From the NCBI RefSeq assembly GCF_900113175.1, contig NZ_FOOK01000002.1, positions 1 through 51,917 on the forward strand: a DNA stretch of 51,917 nucleotides, in the 5' to 3' direction. Below are positions 7,325 through 16,481 of the stretch, piece after piece (positions within the stretch are counted from its first letter, which is position 1; every line of letters begins with the position of its first letter). Both the position numbers and the translations under genes were made by a program. This DNA is from Planifilum fulgidum (GTDB taxonomy: Bacteria; Bacillota; Bacilli; Thermoactinomycetales; DSM-44946). Under the pieces are notes generated by a model. The model was not told the origin of the DNA. It searched no databases and saw nothing but the letters and a program-made list of their open reading frames with translations.

Positions 7325-8167
7325 TCAGGCTGTCCCGTTTTCCTTCAGGGTATGGAGAAGGCGAATCTCCTCCGCATATTCCGCTTCATCCTCCACAGGG
7401 GTCTCCAGGATCACCGGCAACCCCGCAAAGGCCTCGCAGGTCAAAAAACGGGCCAGTGCCGCCGAGCCGATCTCCCCTTGACCGATTTTGGCATGCCGGT
7501 CCTTCCGGCTGTTGAAGGGGGCTTTGCTGTCGTTGAAATGAATCGCCGTCAGATGCTCCAGATATCCCGTCTCCTCCATGGTGCGGACCAATTCGTCGAA
7601 ACTTTCCTCCGACCAGGCGCCGGCGGCGAATCCGTGGCAGGTGTCGAAGCAAAAACCGATTTTTTCGGGATAATCGGTCGCTTCCCGAATCGCCACCAGA
7701 TCGGCGATGGTCAGGCCCAACTCCGAGCCCTGCCCCGCCGTGTTTTCCAAAAGGAGCTTGGTCCCTCCCTCATACCCTTCCAGGATCAGGTTGAGGGTTT
7801 CGATCATGCGGCGGGTTCCGTATTCCACGCCCTTTCCGACGTGTTTCCCGCAATGGACCACGGCTCCGACCGCCCCGTACGCCTCCGCGATCCGCAAATC
7901 TTCCTTGATGGAACGGATGGTCACCTCGCGCAGGTCTTCCTTGGGAGTGGACAAATTGGTGATGTACGGTGTGTGGGCCACCAGAACCAGCCCGTTTTCG
8001 CGGCAATAGCGGACCCCTTTTTCCGCATCCTCCAGGTCCAGTTTTTTAGGCCTCAGACCCCGGGGATTTTTGGTAAACACTTGAAAGGCTTCGGCCCCCA
8101 GCTCCTTGGCCCGCTGAGAGGCCTTCAAAAACCCCTTGGACACGCTGATGTGACAACCGATCTTCAT
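7325..8167 (-). CDS. nfo: Endonuclease IV (AP endonuclease)
   Basis: 280 residues from the ATG at 8167, preceded by AGGAGG at 8-nt spacing. The TIM-barrel zinc-site motifs are all present in order: MKIGCHIS, VVHCGKHVG, LLLENTAG, FCFDTCHGFAAG, IHFNDSK, RHAKIGQGEIG and ILETP. The enzyme cleaves 5' of abasic sites in base-excision repair. It lies just downstream of a DNA glycosylase gene, which would make the abasic sites it cuts. A GC-rich hairpin (8192-8218) sits between the two genes but has only a poor T-run. Confidence 0.95.
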   Translation of the reverse strand: MKIGCHISVSKGFLKASQRAKELGAEAFQVFTKNPRGLRPKKLDLEDAEKGVRYCRENGLVLVAHTPYITNLSTPKEDLREVTIRSIKEDLRIAEAYGAVGAVVHCGKHVGKGVEYGTRRMIETLNLILEGYEGGTKLLLENTAGQGSELGLTIADLVAIREATDYPEKIGFCFDTCHGFAAGAWSEESFDELVRTMEETGYLEHLTAIHFNDSKAPFNSRKDRHAKIGQGEIGSAALARFLTCEAFAGLPVILETPVEDEAEYAEEIRLLHTLKENGTA

Positions 8168-8298
8168 GGAAAATCGCCTCCTGAAAGAAGAGGGCGCCTG
8201 CATTCCCGGCGGGCGCCCAAGACCTTTTCCATGATACCATTTTCCCCGGCTCTGCCGCAACAGGAAGCCGCTGTTCCCCCCGGCCGTCCCGTCGCTTG

Positions 8299-9072
8299 TC
8301 AAGGAAGGAATCCGACCCCGCCGCTTCCCAAATGACAGGTGACCCTAAGCGGGCATTCCGGGCATCGGGGGGCCCTCTTCCGGCAGAACTCTTTTCCCAG
8401 TTCCACCAAGTGCGCGTGCAGCAACTGGAGCTGAACGGGATCCTGAATCTCCCGAAGCACCTCTTCGCGGATCTTCTCTCTCGTCAAGGCCTCTCCGAAC
8501 CAGCGGGAAGCGATTCGCTCCGCATACGCATCCCCGACAAACGCCGGGCGGTCAAACACGTAAAGCAGGATCGTGTCCGCGGTCTCCGGCCCGATCCCTC
8601 GGATTTGAAGCAGCCGGCCGCGGAGGTCGGAGGCGTTTTCCGCACCGTCCCGAACCCGGAGGAAGAGGCGGCACACCTCCCGGATCGCCGGCACTTTGCT
8701 CCGGTAAAAACCCGCCGGCCGGACGGCCGCGGCCAATTCCTCATCCGACGCCTGAAGGACGGCATTCGGGTCGGTCAAGCCGCGCTCCCTCAATCTCCCG
8801 ATCGCCCGTCTGGCGTTTTGCCAGGTGGTCCGCTGGACCAACACGCTTCCCAGGCACCGAAAAAAGCGATTTTCCCCTTCCCACCATTGGTCCGCCGTCA
8901 GCTCCGGCCTCCAGCGGAAAAGTTCCTCCCGAAGCAGGCCCCAGCTGCGCTTTGGCGACGGCTCTCCCCGTCTTTTTGCGCCGCCGGCCTCCCCCTCATT
9001 CCGGGAGCCATCGACCGCACAATGCACCGAATCCGAAGGGGATTGGCTCTTCCCGCAGGGACGCCGGTTCAA
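8299..9072 (-). CDS. HhH-GPD DNA glycosylase with FeS cluster, MagIII-like
   Basis: Up to 257 residues if the TTG at 9072, overlapping the stop of the FAH gene, is the start; the true start may be further in because the first 40 residues are not family-like. The HhH motif IRGIGPETADTILLY (157-171) carries Glu163 where endonuclease III has its catalytic Lys, while the general Asp is present (VGDAY, D181). Four cysteines C230-x6-C237-x2-C240-x5-C246 form the FeS loop. The missing Lys points to a monofunctional glycosylase, like 3-methyladenine glycosylase MagIII, rather than an AP lyase. Its neighbour nfo would process the product. Confidence 0.8.
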   Translation of the reverse strand: MNRRPCGKSQSPSDSVHCAVDGSRNEGEAGGAKRRGEPSPKRSWGLLREELFRWRPELTADQWWEGENRFFRCLGSVLVQRTTWQNARRAIGRLRERGLTDPNAVLQASDEELAAAVRPAGFYRSKVPAIREVCRLFLRVRDGAENASDLRGRLLQIRGIGPETADTILLYVFDRPAFVGDAYAERIASRWFGEALTREKIREEVLREIQDPVQLQLLHAHLVELGKEFCRKRAPRCPECPLRVTCHLGSGGVGFLP

Positions 9073-9827
9073 GGCGCGACCACCCGGTTTGAAAGGGTCC
9101 CGATGCCCTCAATGGTGATTTCCACTTCATCCCCCGGCGTAAGAGGCCCCACGCCGCTCGGCGTTCCGGTCAGGATCACATCGCCGGGTTCCAGGGGAAA
9201 GACGGAGGAAATAAACTCCACCAGCACGGGAACGGGATGAATCAGATCCGACGTGCGGCCGTCCTGCCGGATCTCCCCGTTCACCCGGCAGCGAACCGGC
9301 AAATCCGACGGGTCGAGCTCCGTCTCGATCGCCGGCCCCAGGGGCTTGAAGGTATCGAAGGACTTGGCTCGGGTGTTTTGGCCGTCGCGGGTCTGCAAAA
9401 CCCGGTTGGAAACATCGTTGGCACAGGTGTAGCCGAAGATGTACTCTTCGGCCCTTTCCCGCGGAATGTTTTTTCCCCGCTTGCCGATCACGACCGCCAA
9501 TTCCGCCTCATGATCGATTCGATCCTCCAGATTGGGCAGGCGGATCGCCTCGCCGGGGCCGACGACGGCGGTGGGGGACACCATGAACATCAACGGTTCC
9601 TCCGGCAGGGGTTTTCCCTGCTCCCTGGCGTGTTCCCGGTAGTTGAGCCCGATGGCGATCAGCTTGTTGGGAACCAGAGGGGCGAGCAGGCGAACCTCTC
9701 CCGCCGGCAGGGACTCCCCCGTTTCGGAAAAAGCGCCGAACAGCTCCCCCTCCACCGGATGGATCCTCCCCTCGCGCCACACGCCGTAACCGACGGTTCC
9801 TCGATGCTCGTATCGGACAATTTTCAT
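9069..9827 (-). CDS. Fumarylacetoacetate hydrolase (FAH)-family protein
   Basis: 252 residues. The FAH-domain motifs are clear: IGLNYREHA, FMVSPTAVVGPGE, the metal-binding DHEAELAVVIGKRG, GYTCANDVSNR, and LTGTPSGVGPL near the end. Members act as hydrolases, decarboxylases or isomerases on diketo-acids such as acylpyruvates or 5-carboxymethyl-2-hydroxymuconate; which one cannot be read here. No aromatic-degradation genes are nearby, so an acylpyruvase or oxaloacetate-decarboxylase-type housekeeping role seems more likely. Its stop overlaps the TTG start of the glycosylase gene. Confidence 0.88.
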   Translation of the reverse strand: MKIVRYEHRGTVGYGVWREGRIHPVEGELFGAFSETGESLPAGEVRLLAPLVPNKLIAIGLNYREHAREQGKPLPEEPLMFMVSPTAVVGPGEAIRLPNLEDRIDHEAELAVVIGKRGKNIPRERAEEYIFGYTCANDVSNRVLQTRDGQNTRAKSFDTFKPLGPAIETELDPSDLPVRCRVNGEIRQDGRTSDLIHPVPVLVEFISSVFPLEPGDVILTGTPSGVGPLTPGDEVEITIEGIGTLSNRVVAP

Positions 9828-9920
9828 CGTTCATCCCCTTTTCCGATGACTTGCAAGGTCTAACAGCCGGAATGCCTGGGAGAGGCCGCTTCACCGGTCT
9901 CTCCCGGACCGGCCGGAGCC

Positions 9921-11420
9921 TCAATGGCCGGCGAATTGGATGGCCAGCTGGATCAGCGTGCGGACCCCAACTCCCGTGCCTCCTTCGCCGTGTATGCCCC
10001 GGGCTTTTCTGGAATGAACGGTTCCCGCGATATCCAGGTGAACCCAGGGCGTCTCCCCGACAAACTGTTTGAGGAACAGCGCTCCCTGGATCGCTCCGGC
10101 TTCGGAAATTCCGCCGTGGTTTCTCAGATCAGCCACCGAACTGCGCAGCCATTCCTCGTACTCCTGGACCAGGGGAAGCTCCCACACCCTCTCTCCGGCC
10201 AAGCGGGCGGCCATCTTCACTTCCTCGCCCCAGGAAGCGTCATTGGTCATCAGGCCCGTCACTTCCCTGCCCAGAGCCACCACAATCGCTCCCGTGAGGG
10301 TGGCCACATCCACCAAACGGGTCGCGCCCAGCCGGCGGGCGTAGGCGAGGGCGTCGGCCAGGATCAGCCTTCCCTCGGCGTCGGTGTGCTCGATTTCAAT
10401 GGTTTTCCCGCTGAAGGACCGGATCACGTCCCCCGGGCGAAATCCCCTTCCATCCACCAAGTTCTCACAGGTCGGGACCACCGCGATCACATTGCCGTGG
10501 GGCTTGAGGGAACCGATTCCCTCCATCGCGGCGATCACCGCGGCGGCGCCGGCCATGTCCTCCTTCATCCTGTTCATGGACTTGGCAGGCTTCACCTGGA
10601 TGCCTCCGCTGTCAAAGGTGATGCCTTTACCCACCAGTCCCAGCACCTCTTTGTTCTCCGGCGCGCCGTAATAGGAGAGGACGATCATCCGGGGAGGATT
10701 GTCGCTTCCCCGGGAGACGGCCAACAGCCCGCCCATGTTCATCGCTTCGATCCGGTTTTCATCCAGGATATCCACCTTCAGACCGTGCCGTTTCGCCACC
10801 TCCGCGGCCTGATCCGCCAAGGCTGCGGGAGTGAGGCGGTTCGCCGGCTCGTTGACCCAGGTGCGGGCCAAATTGGTGGCGCGGGCGAACACCTTCCCCC
10901 GCTCCAGGCCGGCATTCGCTCCGGAGGCGGACAAGCCGGAAAGGGAGAGAAAAACGGTGGCGAGGGAAGATTCCTTCTTTTCTCCCCTGTACCCCCCGTA
11001 GGTATACGCCCCGAGCTCCACACCCTCCACCGCCGCCTGAACGAGGTCGGAAACATTTTTTCCTTCCGCGAGGGACTCGGGCAACGCGATTCCCAGATGC
11101 TTCAACCCCCGTTCCACCGCCCTCCGGGCGACGGCAGCAAACCCGTTGCGCAGGCGGTCCGCATCCAGCTCCTTTTCTTTTCCCATTCCCACGACAAAAA
11201 CCCGTTTGGCGGGAATTTTGTCCCAGGTGTGCAACAGGGTGATCTCCCCGTTTTTTCCGGTGATTTCTCCATCGGCAATCAACCGGGAAATCCGGAAATC
11301 CAGCATCTCATCCACTGCCCTTACATCTTCGCGAACGGCCTTTCCTTCTTCGGTGTGCAGGACGACAATCCCGTCAACGGCCAATTGGGGCAACGGTTCC
11401 TGGGTCACTTTCCACTCCAC
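9921..11420 (-). CDS. pepA: Leucyl aminopeptidase (M17, PepA)
   Basis: 499 residues from a GTG at 11420 behind AAGGAGG at 8-9 nt; the open frame goes further upstream but lacks family sequence there. The C-terminal catalytic domain has the M17 metal-binding motifs GKGITFDSGG, MKEDMAGAAAV and the signature HTDAEGRLILADALAY. It removes N-terminal residues, especially Leu, from peptides in the cytosol. Normal length for the family. A terminator-like hairpin precedes the gene at 11457-11485. Confidence 0.95.
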   Translation of the reverse strand: MEWKVTQEPLPQLAVDGIVVLHTEEGKAVREDVRAVDEMLDFRISRLIADGEITGKNGEITLLHTWDKIPAKRVFVVGMGKEKELDADRLRNGFAAVARRAVERGLKHLGIALPESLAEGKNVSDLVQAAVEGVELGAYTYGGYRGEKKESSLATVFLSLSGLSASGANAGLERGKVFARATNLARTWVNEPANRLTPAALADQAAEVAKRHGLKVDILDENRIEAMNMGGLLAVSRGSDNPPRMIVLSYYGAPENKEVLGLVGKGITFDSGGIQVKPAKSMNRMKEDMAGAAAVIAAMEGIGSLKPHGNVIAVVPTCENLVDGRGFRPGDVIRSFSGKTIEIEHTDAEGRLILADALAYARRLGATRLVDVATLTGAIVVALGREVTGLMTNDASWGEEVKMAARLAGERVWELPLVQEYEEWLRSSVADLRNHGGISEAGAIQGALFLKQFVGETPWVHLDIAGTVHSRKARGIHGEGGTGVGVRTLIQLAIQFAGH

Positions 11421-11456
11421 AGTCCCGGCCTCCTTCTCCCTTGATGGATTGCAACA

Positions 11457-11485
11457 GAAAAAGTGTACCTCTTGCGAGATACACT
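11457..11485 (-). terminator. Intrinsic terminator between the 63-residue gene and pepA
   Basis: On the minus strand AAGTGTA pairs with TACACTT, extended by CTC/GAG around a GCAA loop, followed by TTTTTC. It ends transcription of the small gene at 11552-11743 or attenuates pepA, whose start is 37 bp away. Confidence 0.65.
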
Positions 11486-11551
11486 TCAACCTTCGACACG
11501 ATGTTTCCCAATCCTTTTCGGAAGGCCGGATTTTCTGAAAGCGACCCCCGC

Positions 11552-11743
11552 CTACAGAGCTTCCAGCATCAACATTTCCCGGCGAAGTTCCTCCAGGCGT
11601 GCCTTGCACTGATCGATTCGGTGAGTGTTGTTTTCGATCAAAGCTTCGTAAAGAAGGGCCAGCTCGTAATCCAGTTCCAGTCGGAGAACGGGGATCCGTT
11701 TCTCCGGTTCCCGGCACTTGTAAGCTTTAATCACATCTTCCAC
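11552..11743 (-). CDS. Small hypothetical helical protein
   Basis: 63 residues from a GTG at 11743 with AGGGGGG upstream. The sequence is charged, without Gly-rich stretches, and looks like two helices (LELDYELALLYEALIEN and CKARLEELRREMLMLEAL), so a coiled coil or helical hairpin is likely. I do not recognise the family. It is followed by its own terminator and is probably monocistronic. Confidence 0.65.
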   Translation of the reverse strand: MEDVIKAYKCREPEKRIPVLRLELDYELALLYEALIENNTHRIDQCKARLEELRREMLMLEAL

Positions 11744-12091
11744 AGTTCCGCTGCCCCCCTTTTTGCGAATGGATGCCTCATCGGATCGGATGCGCCTTCA
11801 TCCCCATCATTTTCCATCGGCGATTCTGGATACAGGATGCCCCCTTGGCGGTCAAAATAAACCCCCGCACACCCTATAAGGAAACCAAACCGCCCGCAAC
11901 GGCGGAAAAAGCCGGCATCCTCCTTTTTCGGATCCGACAAAATGGCGGAGGAACGGGGACTCTTTCTTTCACCATACGTTCCGCTCTCAGAGAAGGTAAC
12001 GGCCCCTTCCCCCATTGCGCACCATCCATGTTTTTCCGTTCTGTTCTCCTTTATGCTAGAATGAAGAAAAGCGCTTGGCAGGTGAAAAACC
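11744..12091. other. Intergenic region between divergent genes (348 bp)
   Basis: Upstream of both the 63-residue gene and yktB. A possible -10 box TAGAAT at 12057-12062 lies 30 bp before the yktB start. A 149-residue minus-strand reading frame crosses it, but its composition and lack of a ribosome site do not support a gene. No terminator or RNA structure stands out. Confidence 0.6.
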
Positions 12092-12736
12092 ATGAAACCG
12101 ACCGGTTTCACCAAGGAAGATTTCGAAGTCTTTGCGATCCCCGGCCTCGACTCCCGGATGGAAGCCCTGAAAGCGCGCATCCGTCCGAAGTTGGAAGCGA
12201 TCGGGGAAGCCGTGGTTCCCTTCCTCTCCTCCCGGCTCGGGGAACCGGTCTACGCCCACGTGGCCAAACACGCCCGGCGGACCGTCCATCCTCCGGATGA
12301 CACCTGGGTGGCCTGGGCGACCAACAAACGGGGATACAAGGCTCACCCCCATTTCCAGACGGGGCTGTGGCAAACCCATTTGTTCGTCGTGTTCGCCCTG
12401 ATTTACGAATCCCCGGACAAGGGAGCCTTCGCCCGCAACCTGAAAGAACGGCTGAATGAAATCTGGCCGTCGATTCCCGACCATTTCCTGCTGTCGGAGG
12501 ATCACACGAAACCGGAAGCGGTCCGGAAGGGAGATTTGTCCCTCGACCAGGTGCGGCAGCGGCTGGACCGGCTGGAAACCGTGAAAAAGGCGGAGTTTCT
12601 GTGCGGCATCCACCTGGACCGCAACGACCCGGTGGTGGGGGATCCGGATCGCCTCGTAAGCACCATTGAAGAGACCATCGACAAGCTCCTTCCCCTCTAC
12701 CGGCTCGCCGCGAGCGTGCGGGTTACCCAAGGATAA
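12092..12736 (+). CDS. yktB: YktB-like protein (DUF1054/UPF0637)
   Basis: 214 residues from the ATG at 12092; GCAGGTGA is 6-12 nt upstream. The features FTKEDFEVFAIPGLDSRMEALK at the start, HPHFQTGLWQTHLFV in the middle and FLLSEDHTKPEA are those of the YktB/DUF1054 family, which is widespread in Bacillales but has no assigned function. Length matches the family. A hairpin at 12870-12894 may end its transcript. Confidence 0.85.
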   Translation: MKPTGFTKEDFEVFAIPGLDSRMEALKARIRPKLEAIGEAVVPFLSSRLGEPVYAHVAKHARRTVHPPDDTWVAWATNKRGYKAHPHFQTGLWQTHLFVVFALIYESPDKGAFARNLKERLNEIWPSIPDHFLLSEDHTKPEAVRKGDLSLDQVRQRLDRLETVKKAEFLCGIHLDRNDPVVGDPDRLVSTIEETIDKLLPLYRLAASVRVTQG

Positions 12737-12869
12737 ATCGAAAACGAGGAAAGAAACCGATGAAGCTGACTCCATGCTGAGGGAGGGACGCGATTTTCCG
12801 CCTCTTCTCCAATGCAGCAGGGGTTGCTGGGCGGAAAACCGTTCCGTTCCGGCATCGTCAATAAACTGA

Positions 12870-12894
12870 GAAACCCGCTCCAACGGCGGGTTTC
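12870..12894. terminator. Hairpin between convergent yktB and PhzF-family genes
   Basis: GAAACCCGC and GCGGGTTTC form a 9-bp stem around a 7-nt loop. Neither side has a full T-run, but the position between convergent genes fits a bidirectional terminator. Confidence 0.55.
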
Positions 12895-12985
12895 TGTCGT
12901 CGGGAGCCGTATGCTCCCCATCAATGCTTCCGTGAGTGCCGTTTACAAGCGGAATCCGCCGTCCGCTCCAAGGCGCCTGCAGTCC

Positions 12986-13816
12986 TCATCCACCTTGCCT
13001 GACAACCAGGGTTCCCCGCATCAACACGTCGACCGGACTCCCCAGCCATACCGATGGGGACGAAGAACTCCATCTGAGCCGGATACATCCCCTTTTTTCC
13101 GATCCCGCCGGTCCTTGCTCCACCCGCACCCTCTCCGACAATCCGAGGGACTGAAACCGATGGTAACCGATCAAACCGAGGGCCGCTCCTCCGGTCGCCG
13201 CATCTTCACCGCCCTTGAGGGAAGTGGTAAAGACGCGGAGAGCGACGTGCCCCTCATCCATCACGGCAAAAAAGCAAAGACCCGTCCAGCCGTGCCTCCG
13301 GCACTCCCGCAGGATGATTTCGGACGAAAAGGTCAACCGATACAGAATGCCCGGGGAACGAAGGGGGATGTACAGCCTTTGCCTGCCGACGCCGGTGACG
13401 GCCGGTTCCCCGCCCAAAAGTTGTTCCTCCAGACCCAGCCGGTGGAGCACGGACCGATCCTTTAGCCGACGGGCCTTGTCCACATCCTGCCGGATCCAGT
13501 ATTGTCCCTCGTCCCGATGCACCGTGACGGGACCGATCGCCGTCTCAAAGGGGCAATCCTTTCCCGCCTGCAGGCAAGCGGCCCCGGCCAAGAGGGTCTG
13601 GGTGCAGAAGGTCAGTTCCTCGTAGGGAGAGAAGGTCCGGTGCATCCAATTTCCCGAGGCGCTTTTCCAGACAAAACACGTATCCGGCAATCCCAACCGG
13701 CGGGCGACAAACTGACAGTCCCGGGGACGGGGGGGCGACGGACAAACCACCACCCCCGTCAGATTCCCCGGCATCGATTCCCGGTGAAACACCCTGGCCA
13801 GATAGACCTCCTCCAC
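12986..13816 (-). CDS. PhzF-family isomerase/epimerase-like protein
   Basis: 276 residues. The fold family is suggested by an N-terminal VARRLGLPDTCFVW segment, FSPYEELTFCTQTLLAGA (the counterpart of the PhzF F-P..E..FCGHAT motif) and RVFTTSLKGGEDAATGGAALGL (the counterpart of R.F.P..G..EDPVTGSA). Several consensus residues differ, for example TQ replaces GH after the cysteine, so it is a divergent member and the substrate is unknown. It ends 28 bp before the UvrA-like stop? No: it is downstream of the uvrA-like gene, 28 bp after that gene's stop at 13845, and probably co-transcribed with it. Confidence 0.7.
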   Translation of the reverse strand: MEEVYLARVFHRESMPGNLTGVVVCPSPPRPRDCQFVARRLGLPDTCFVWKSASGNWMHRTFSPYEELTFCTQTLLAGAACLQAGKDCPFETAIGPVTVHRDEGQYWIRQDVDKARRLKDRSVLHRLGLEEQLLGGEPAVTGVGRQRLYIPLRSPGILYRLTFSSEIILRECRRHGWTGLCFFAVMDEGHVALRVFTTSLKGGEDAATGGAALGLIGYHRFQSLGLSERVRVEQGPAGSEKRGCIRLRWSSSSPSVWLGSPVDVLMRGTLVVRQGG

Positions 13817-13844
13817 TTCCGATCCCTCCCCTTGCCGAAAAGTC

Positions 13845-16307
13845 TCAAATTCCCAGTTTCTCTTTCAGAAATTGTCCGGTGTAGGAAGCCTCGACCCGTG
13901 CCACCTCCTCCGGTGTTCCCTCCGCCACCAGGTTTCCTCCCGCCTCTCCTCCTTCCGGCCCGAGGTCGATCACCCAATCGGAACCGCTGATCAGATCCAG
14001 GTGATGTTCAACCAAAATCACGGTATGGCCCGCATCAACCAGTTTGTTCAGGAGAACGTGCAACCGCCGGACGTCACCCGGGTGCAATCCCGTCGTCGGT
14101 TCATCCAGCAGGTACAGGGCATGGCTTCGGGCTTTCCTGCTCAACTCCTTCGCCAATTTGATCCGCTGGGATTCGCCCCCCGACAGGGTGTTGACGGATT
14201 GTCCCCACTTCAGGTAGCCCAGGCCCACTTCCCTCAGCAATTCGGCCGTTTCCGTGATGACGCCGTGGTCATCGAAGACGGACAGGCTTTCCTCAACGGT
14301 CATGTCCAACACATCGGAAATGGAGTACCCCTTGTATTCGACGCGAAGCACCTCCTCCTGAAACCGCCTGCCGCGGCAGGCCGGACAGTGCACTTCCACC
14401 TCGGCAAGGAAATGCATGTACACCGGAACGACGCCGAGTCCCTGACACTTTTCACACCGCCCTCCGGGAGAATTGAAGGAGAAATGCTTGGCGGTCAAAC
14501 CGGCGCGCCTGGCTTCCGGCAAACCGGTGTACCATTTTCTCAGATGGGTGTAGACGTCGGTATAAGTGGCCACGTTGGATCGTTTCATGCGCGTCAGAGG
14601 GGATTGGTCCACGGTGATCAGCTGCCCGACCCCCTTCCATCCGGAGATCTCCCTGCACCCGACGGGACTCCCCTTTTGCCAAGAAGCGGCCAGCACGTCA
14701 AACAGAAGCGTCGATTTCCCCGATCCCGACACACCGGTCACGGAGATCAGGCAGCCGAGGGGAAACGATACCGTGATCCCCTTCAAATTTCGAAGAAACG
14801 CCTCCCGGATCGTCAGCAGGCGGCCGTTTCCCTTCCTTCGTTCCCGTTTCGCGGGCCGGCCCGCCTCCCTGAAATGGGCTCCGGTCACCGATTTCGGATT
14901 GCGAATCAAATCGGCCAATCGTCCCTGACCGACCACCTCGCCCCCCAAGCTCCCGGCACCCGGCCCCATGTCGATGACGTGATCCGCCGCCTCGATCACC
15001 TCTTCATTGTGCTCGATCACCAAAAGCGTGTTTCCCGTTTCCTTCAGCCGCTTCAACACCCGGATGAGCCCCCGCGTATCCCGGGGGTGAAGACCCACGG
15101 TCGGCTCGTCCAGCACATACACCACACCGGTCAATCCCGAGCCGAGAACGGAAGCCAGCCGCAGCCGCTGCATCTCCCCGCCGGAGAGGGTCCCCGCCGG
15201 TCGGTCCAGCGACAGATAACCGAGGCCCACCTCCACCAGTCGCCCCATGCGCACAATGATTTCCTGCAAGATCGATTCCGTCAGACGTCGCTGTTGTTGA
15301 GTCAGCTGCTCCAGCACGGCACGGGCCCAATTCCGGGCGTCAGCGACCGAGCGCGAAGCGACTTCATCGATCGATAACCCGCCCACCGTGACGAGCCGAC
15401 TCTCCTTTTTCAAACGGGTTCCCCGGCAATCGGGACAGGTTTTGGACTCAAACAATGCGGCTTCGGAAGATTCCCCGCCCTTTTCCCGGTACCTCCTCCA
15501 GATGCCCGTGATGACCCCCTCAAATTTTCCCTTTCTCACCGTCTTCGGCGGTTTCACCTCCGGGAAATGCCGCTTGAATTCTTCGCTTTCCACACCGTAC
15601 AGGAGCAGGTCCCGCTGGGCCCGGCCGTACTCCTTGATCGGGGCATGTTCATCGAACGCAAGCCCGTAATGCGCGGCCGCCGCCTTCAGGATGGCCGTTT
15701 GATAATCGATGACGAAATCGTGCTGCCAAATCAGCACTCCCCCGTCCCGCAGGCTCCGGTTTTCGTCCAAAACGGCCGCTTCATCCAGGGTGACGATTTG
15801 ACCCAACCCGCTGCAGGCGGGACACGCCCCCTCGGGCTTGTTGAAGGAGAAATGGGCCATCGTCCATTTCTCCACGGGCTGACCGCATCGGGGACACGAA
15901 ATCCTTCCGGGCTCCTCCGCCTCCAAAGCATCTCCTTCCGGAGTGGGAACGATCGCCGTCCCGCAGGACGGGCAGGGGCGCGTTCCCGCCTTGGCGAACA
16001 GGATGCGGACCAACGTGTAGATGTCCGTCACGGTTCCCACCGTGGACCGGGGATTCCGGTTCGCCGCCTGCCGTCCGACGCTGATCGCCGGCGAAAGCCC
16101 GCGGATGGCGTCCACCTTCGGCTTGCTGATGGATTCCGCCGTGATCATCCCCCGGGATTCCAGATACAACCGCTGGCATTCCCTGAGAAGCGTATCCATG
16201 ACCAGGGTGGATTTCCCGGAACCCGAGGGGCCGGTGACCACCACCAACTGATTCTTGGGAATGTTCAGAGACACATTCTTCAAGTTGTGCTCCCGGGCAC
16301 CGCGCAC
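13845..16307 (-). CDS. Class II UvrA paralogue (UvrA2-like ABC ATPase)
   Basis: 820 residues, about 120 shorter than housekeeping UvrA, as in the class II UvrA proteins that lack the UvrB-binding region. Two ABC ATPase units are present: Walker A GPSGSGKST (26-34) and GVSGSGKST, signatures LSGGEMQRLRLA and LSGGESQRIKLA, Walker B VLDEPT and LLDEPT. Several CxxC zinc knuckles remain (CPSC, CPRC, CPAC, CPDC, CEKC, CPAC). Such proteins are tied to DNA-damage tolerance or to drug resistance. The start is a GTG 10 nt after GGGAGG; in-frame codons just upstream encode Asn-His-Ile-Glu, which resembles the usual family N-terminus, but no standard start codon precedes them. Confidence 0.9.
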   Translation of the reverse strand: MRGAREHNLKNVSLNIPKNQLVVVTGPSGSGKSTLVMDTLLRECQRLYLESRGMITAESISKPKVDAIRGLSPAISVGRQAANRNPRSTVGTVTDIYTLVRILFAKAGTRPCPSCGTAIVPTPEGDALEAEEPGRISCPRCGQPVEKWTMAHFSFNKPEGACPACSGLGQIVTLDEAAVLDENRSLRDGGVLIWQHDFVIDYQTAILKAAAAHYGLAFDEHAPIKEYGRAQRDLLLYGVESEEFKRHFPEVKPPKTVRKGKFEGVITGIWRRYREKGGESSEAALFESKTCPDCRGTRLKKESRLVTVGGLSIDEVASRSVADARNWARAVLEQLTQQQRRLTESILQEIIVRMGRLVEVGLGYLSLDRPAGTLSGGEMQRLRLASVLGSGLTGVVYVLDEPTVGLHPRDTRGLIRVLKRLKETGNTLLVIEHNEEVIEAADHVIDMGPGAGSLGGEVVGQGRLADLIRNPKSVTGAHFREAGRPAKRERRKGNGRLLTIREAFLRNLKGITVSFPLGCLISVTGVSGSGKSTLLFDVLAASWQKGSPVGCREISGWKGVGQLITVDQSPLTRMKRSNVATYTDVYTHLRKWYTGLPEARRAGLTAKHFSFNSPGGRCEKCQGLGVVPVYMHFLAEVEVHCPACRGRRFQEEVLRVEYKGYSISDVLDMTVEESLSVFDDHGVITETAELLREVGLGYLKWGQSVNTLSGGESQRIKLAKELSRKARSHALYLLDEPTTGLHPGDVRRLHVLLNKLVDAGHTVILVEHHLDLISGSDWVIDLGPEGGEAGGNLVAEGTPEEVARVEASYTGQFLKEKLGI

Positions 16308-16481
16308 CTCGATATGATTCCTCCCTCATGGCTTGACTTCGCACATCCATTCTATTACATTCGTGCAAGTACTAAACTTTAAGGAATTTTGCCCCGAAAT
16401 GACGGGAGTTCTCAATGCATAACCTTTCTAGCGTGGTTGAATGTTCATCTATAATGTTGTTCAGAGGGGAAAAGGACCGAC

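Noticed and set aside
9924-11444. 506-residue plus-strand frame antisense to pepA
   Set aside because: His/Gly-rich shadow translation; pepA has all catalytic motifs.
11731-12180. 149-residue minus-strand frame between the 63-residue gene and yktB
   Set aside because: It overlaps yktB and its promoter, has no ribosome site and no recognisable domain.
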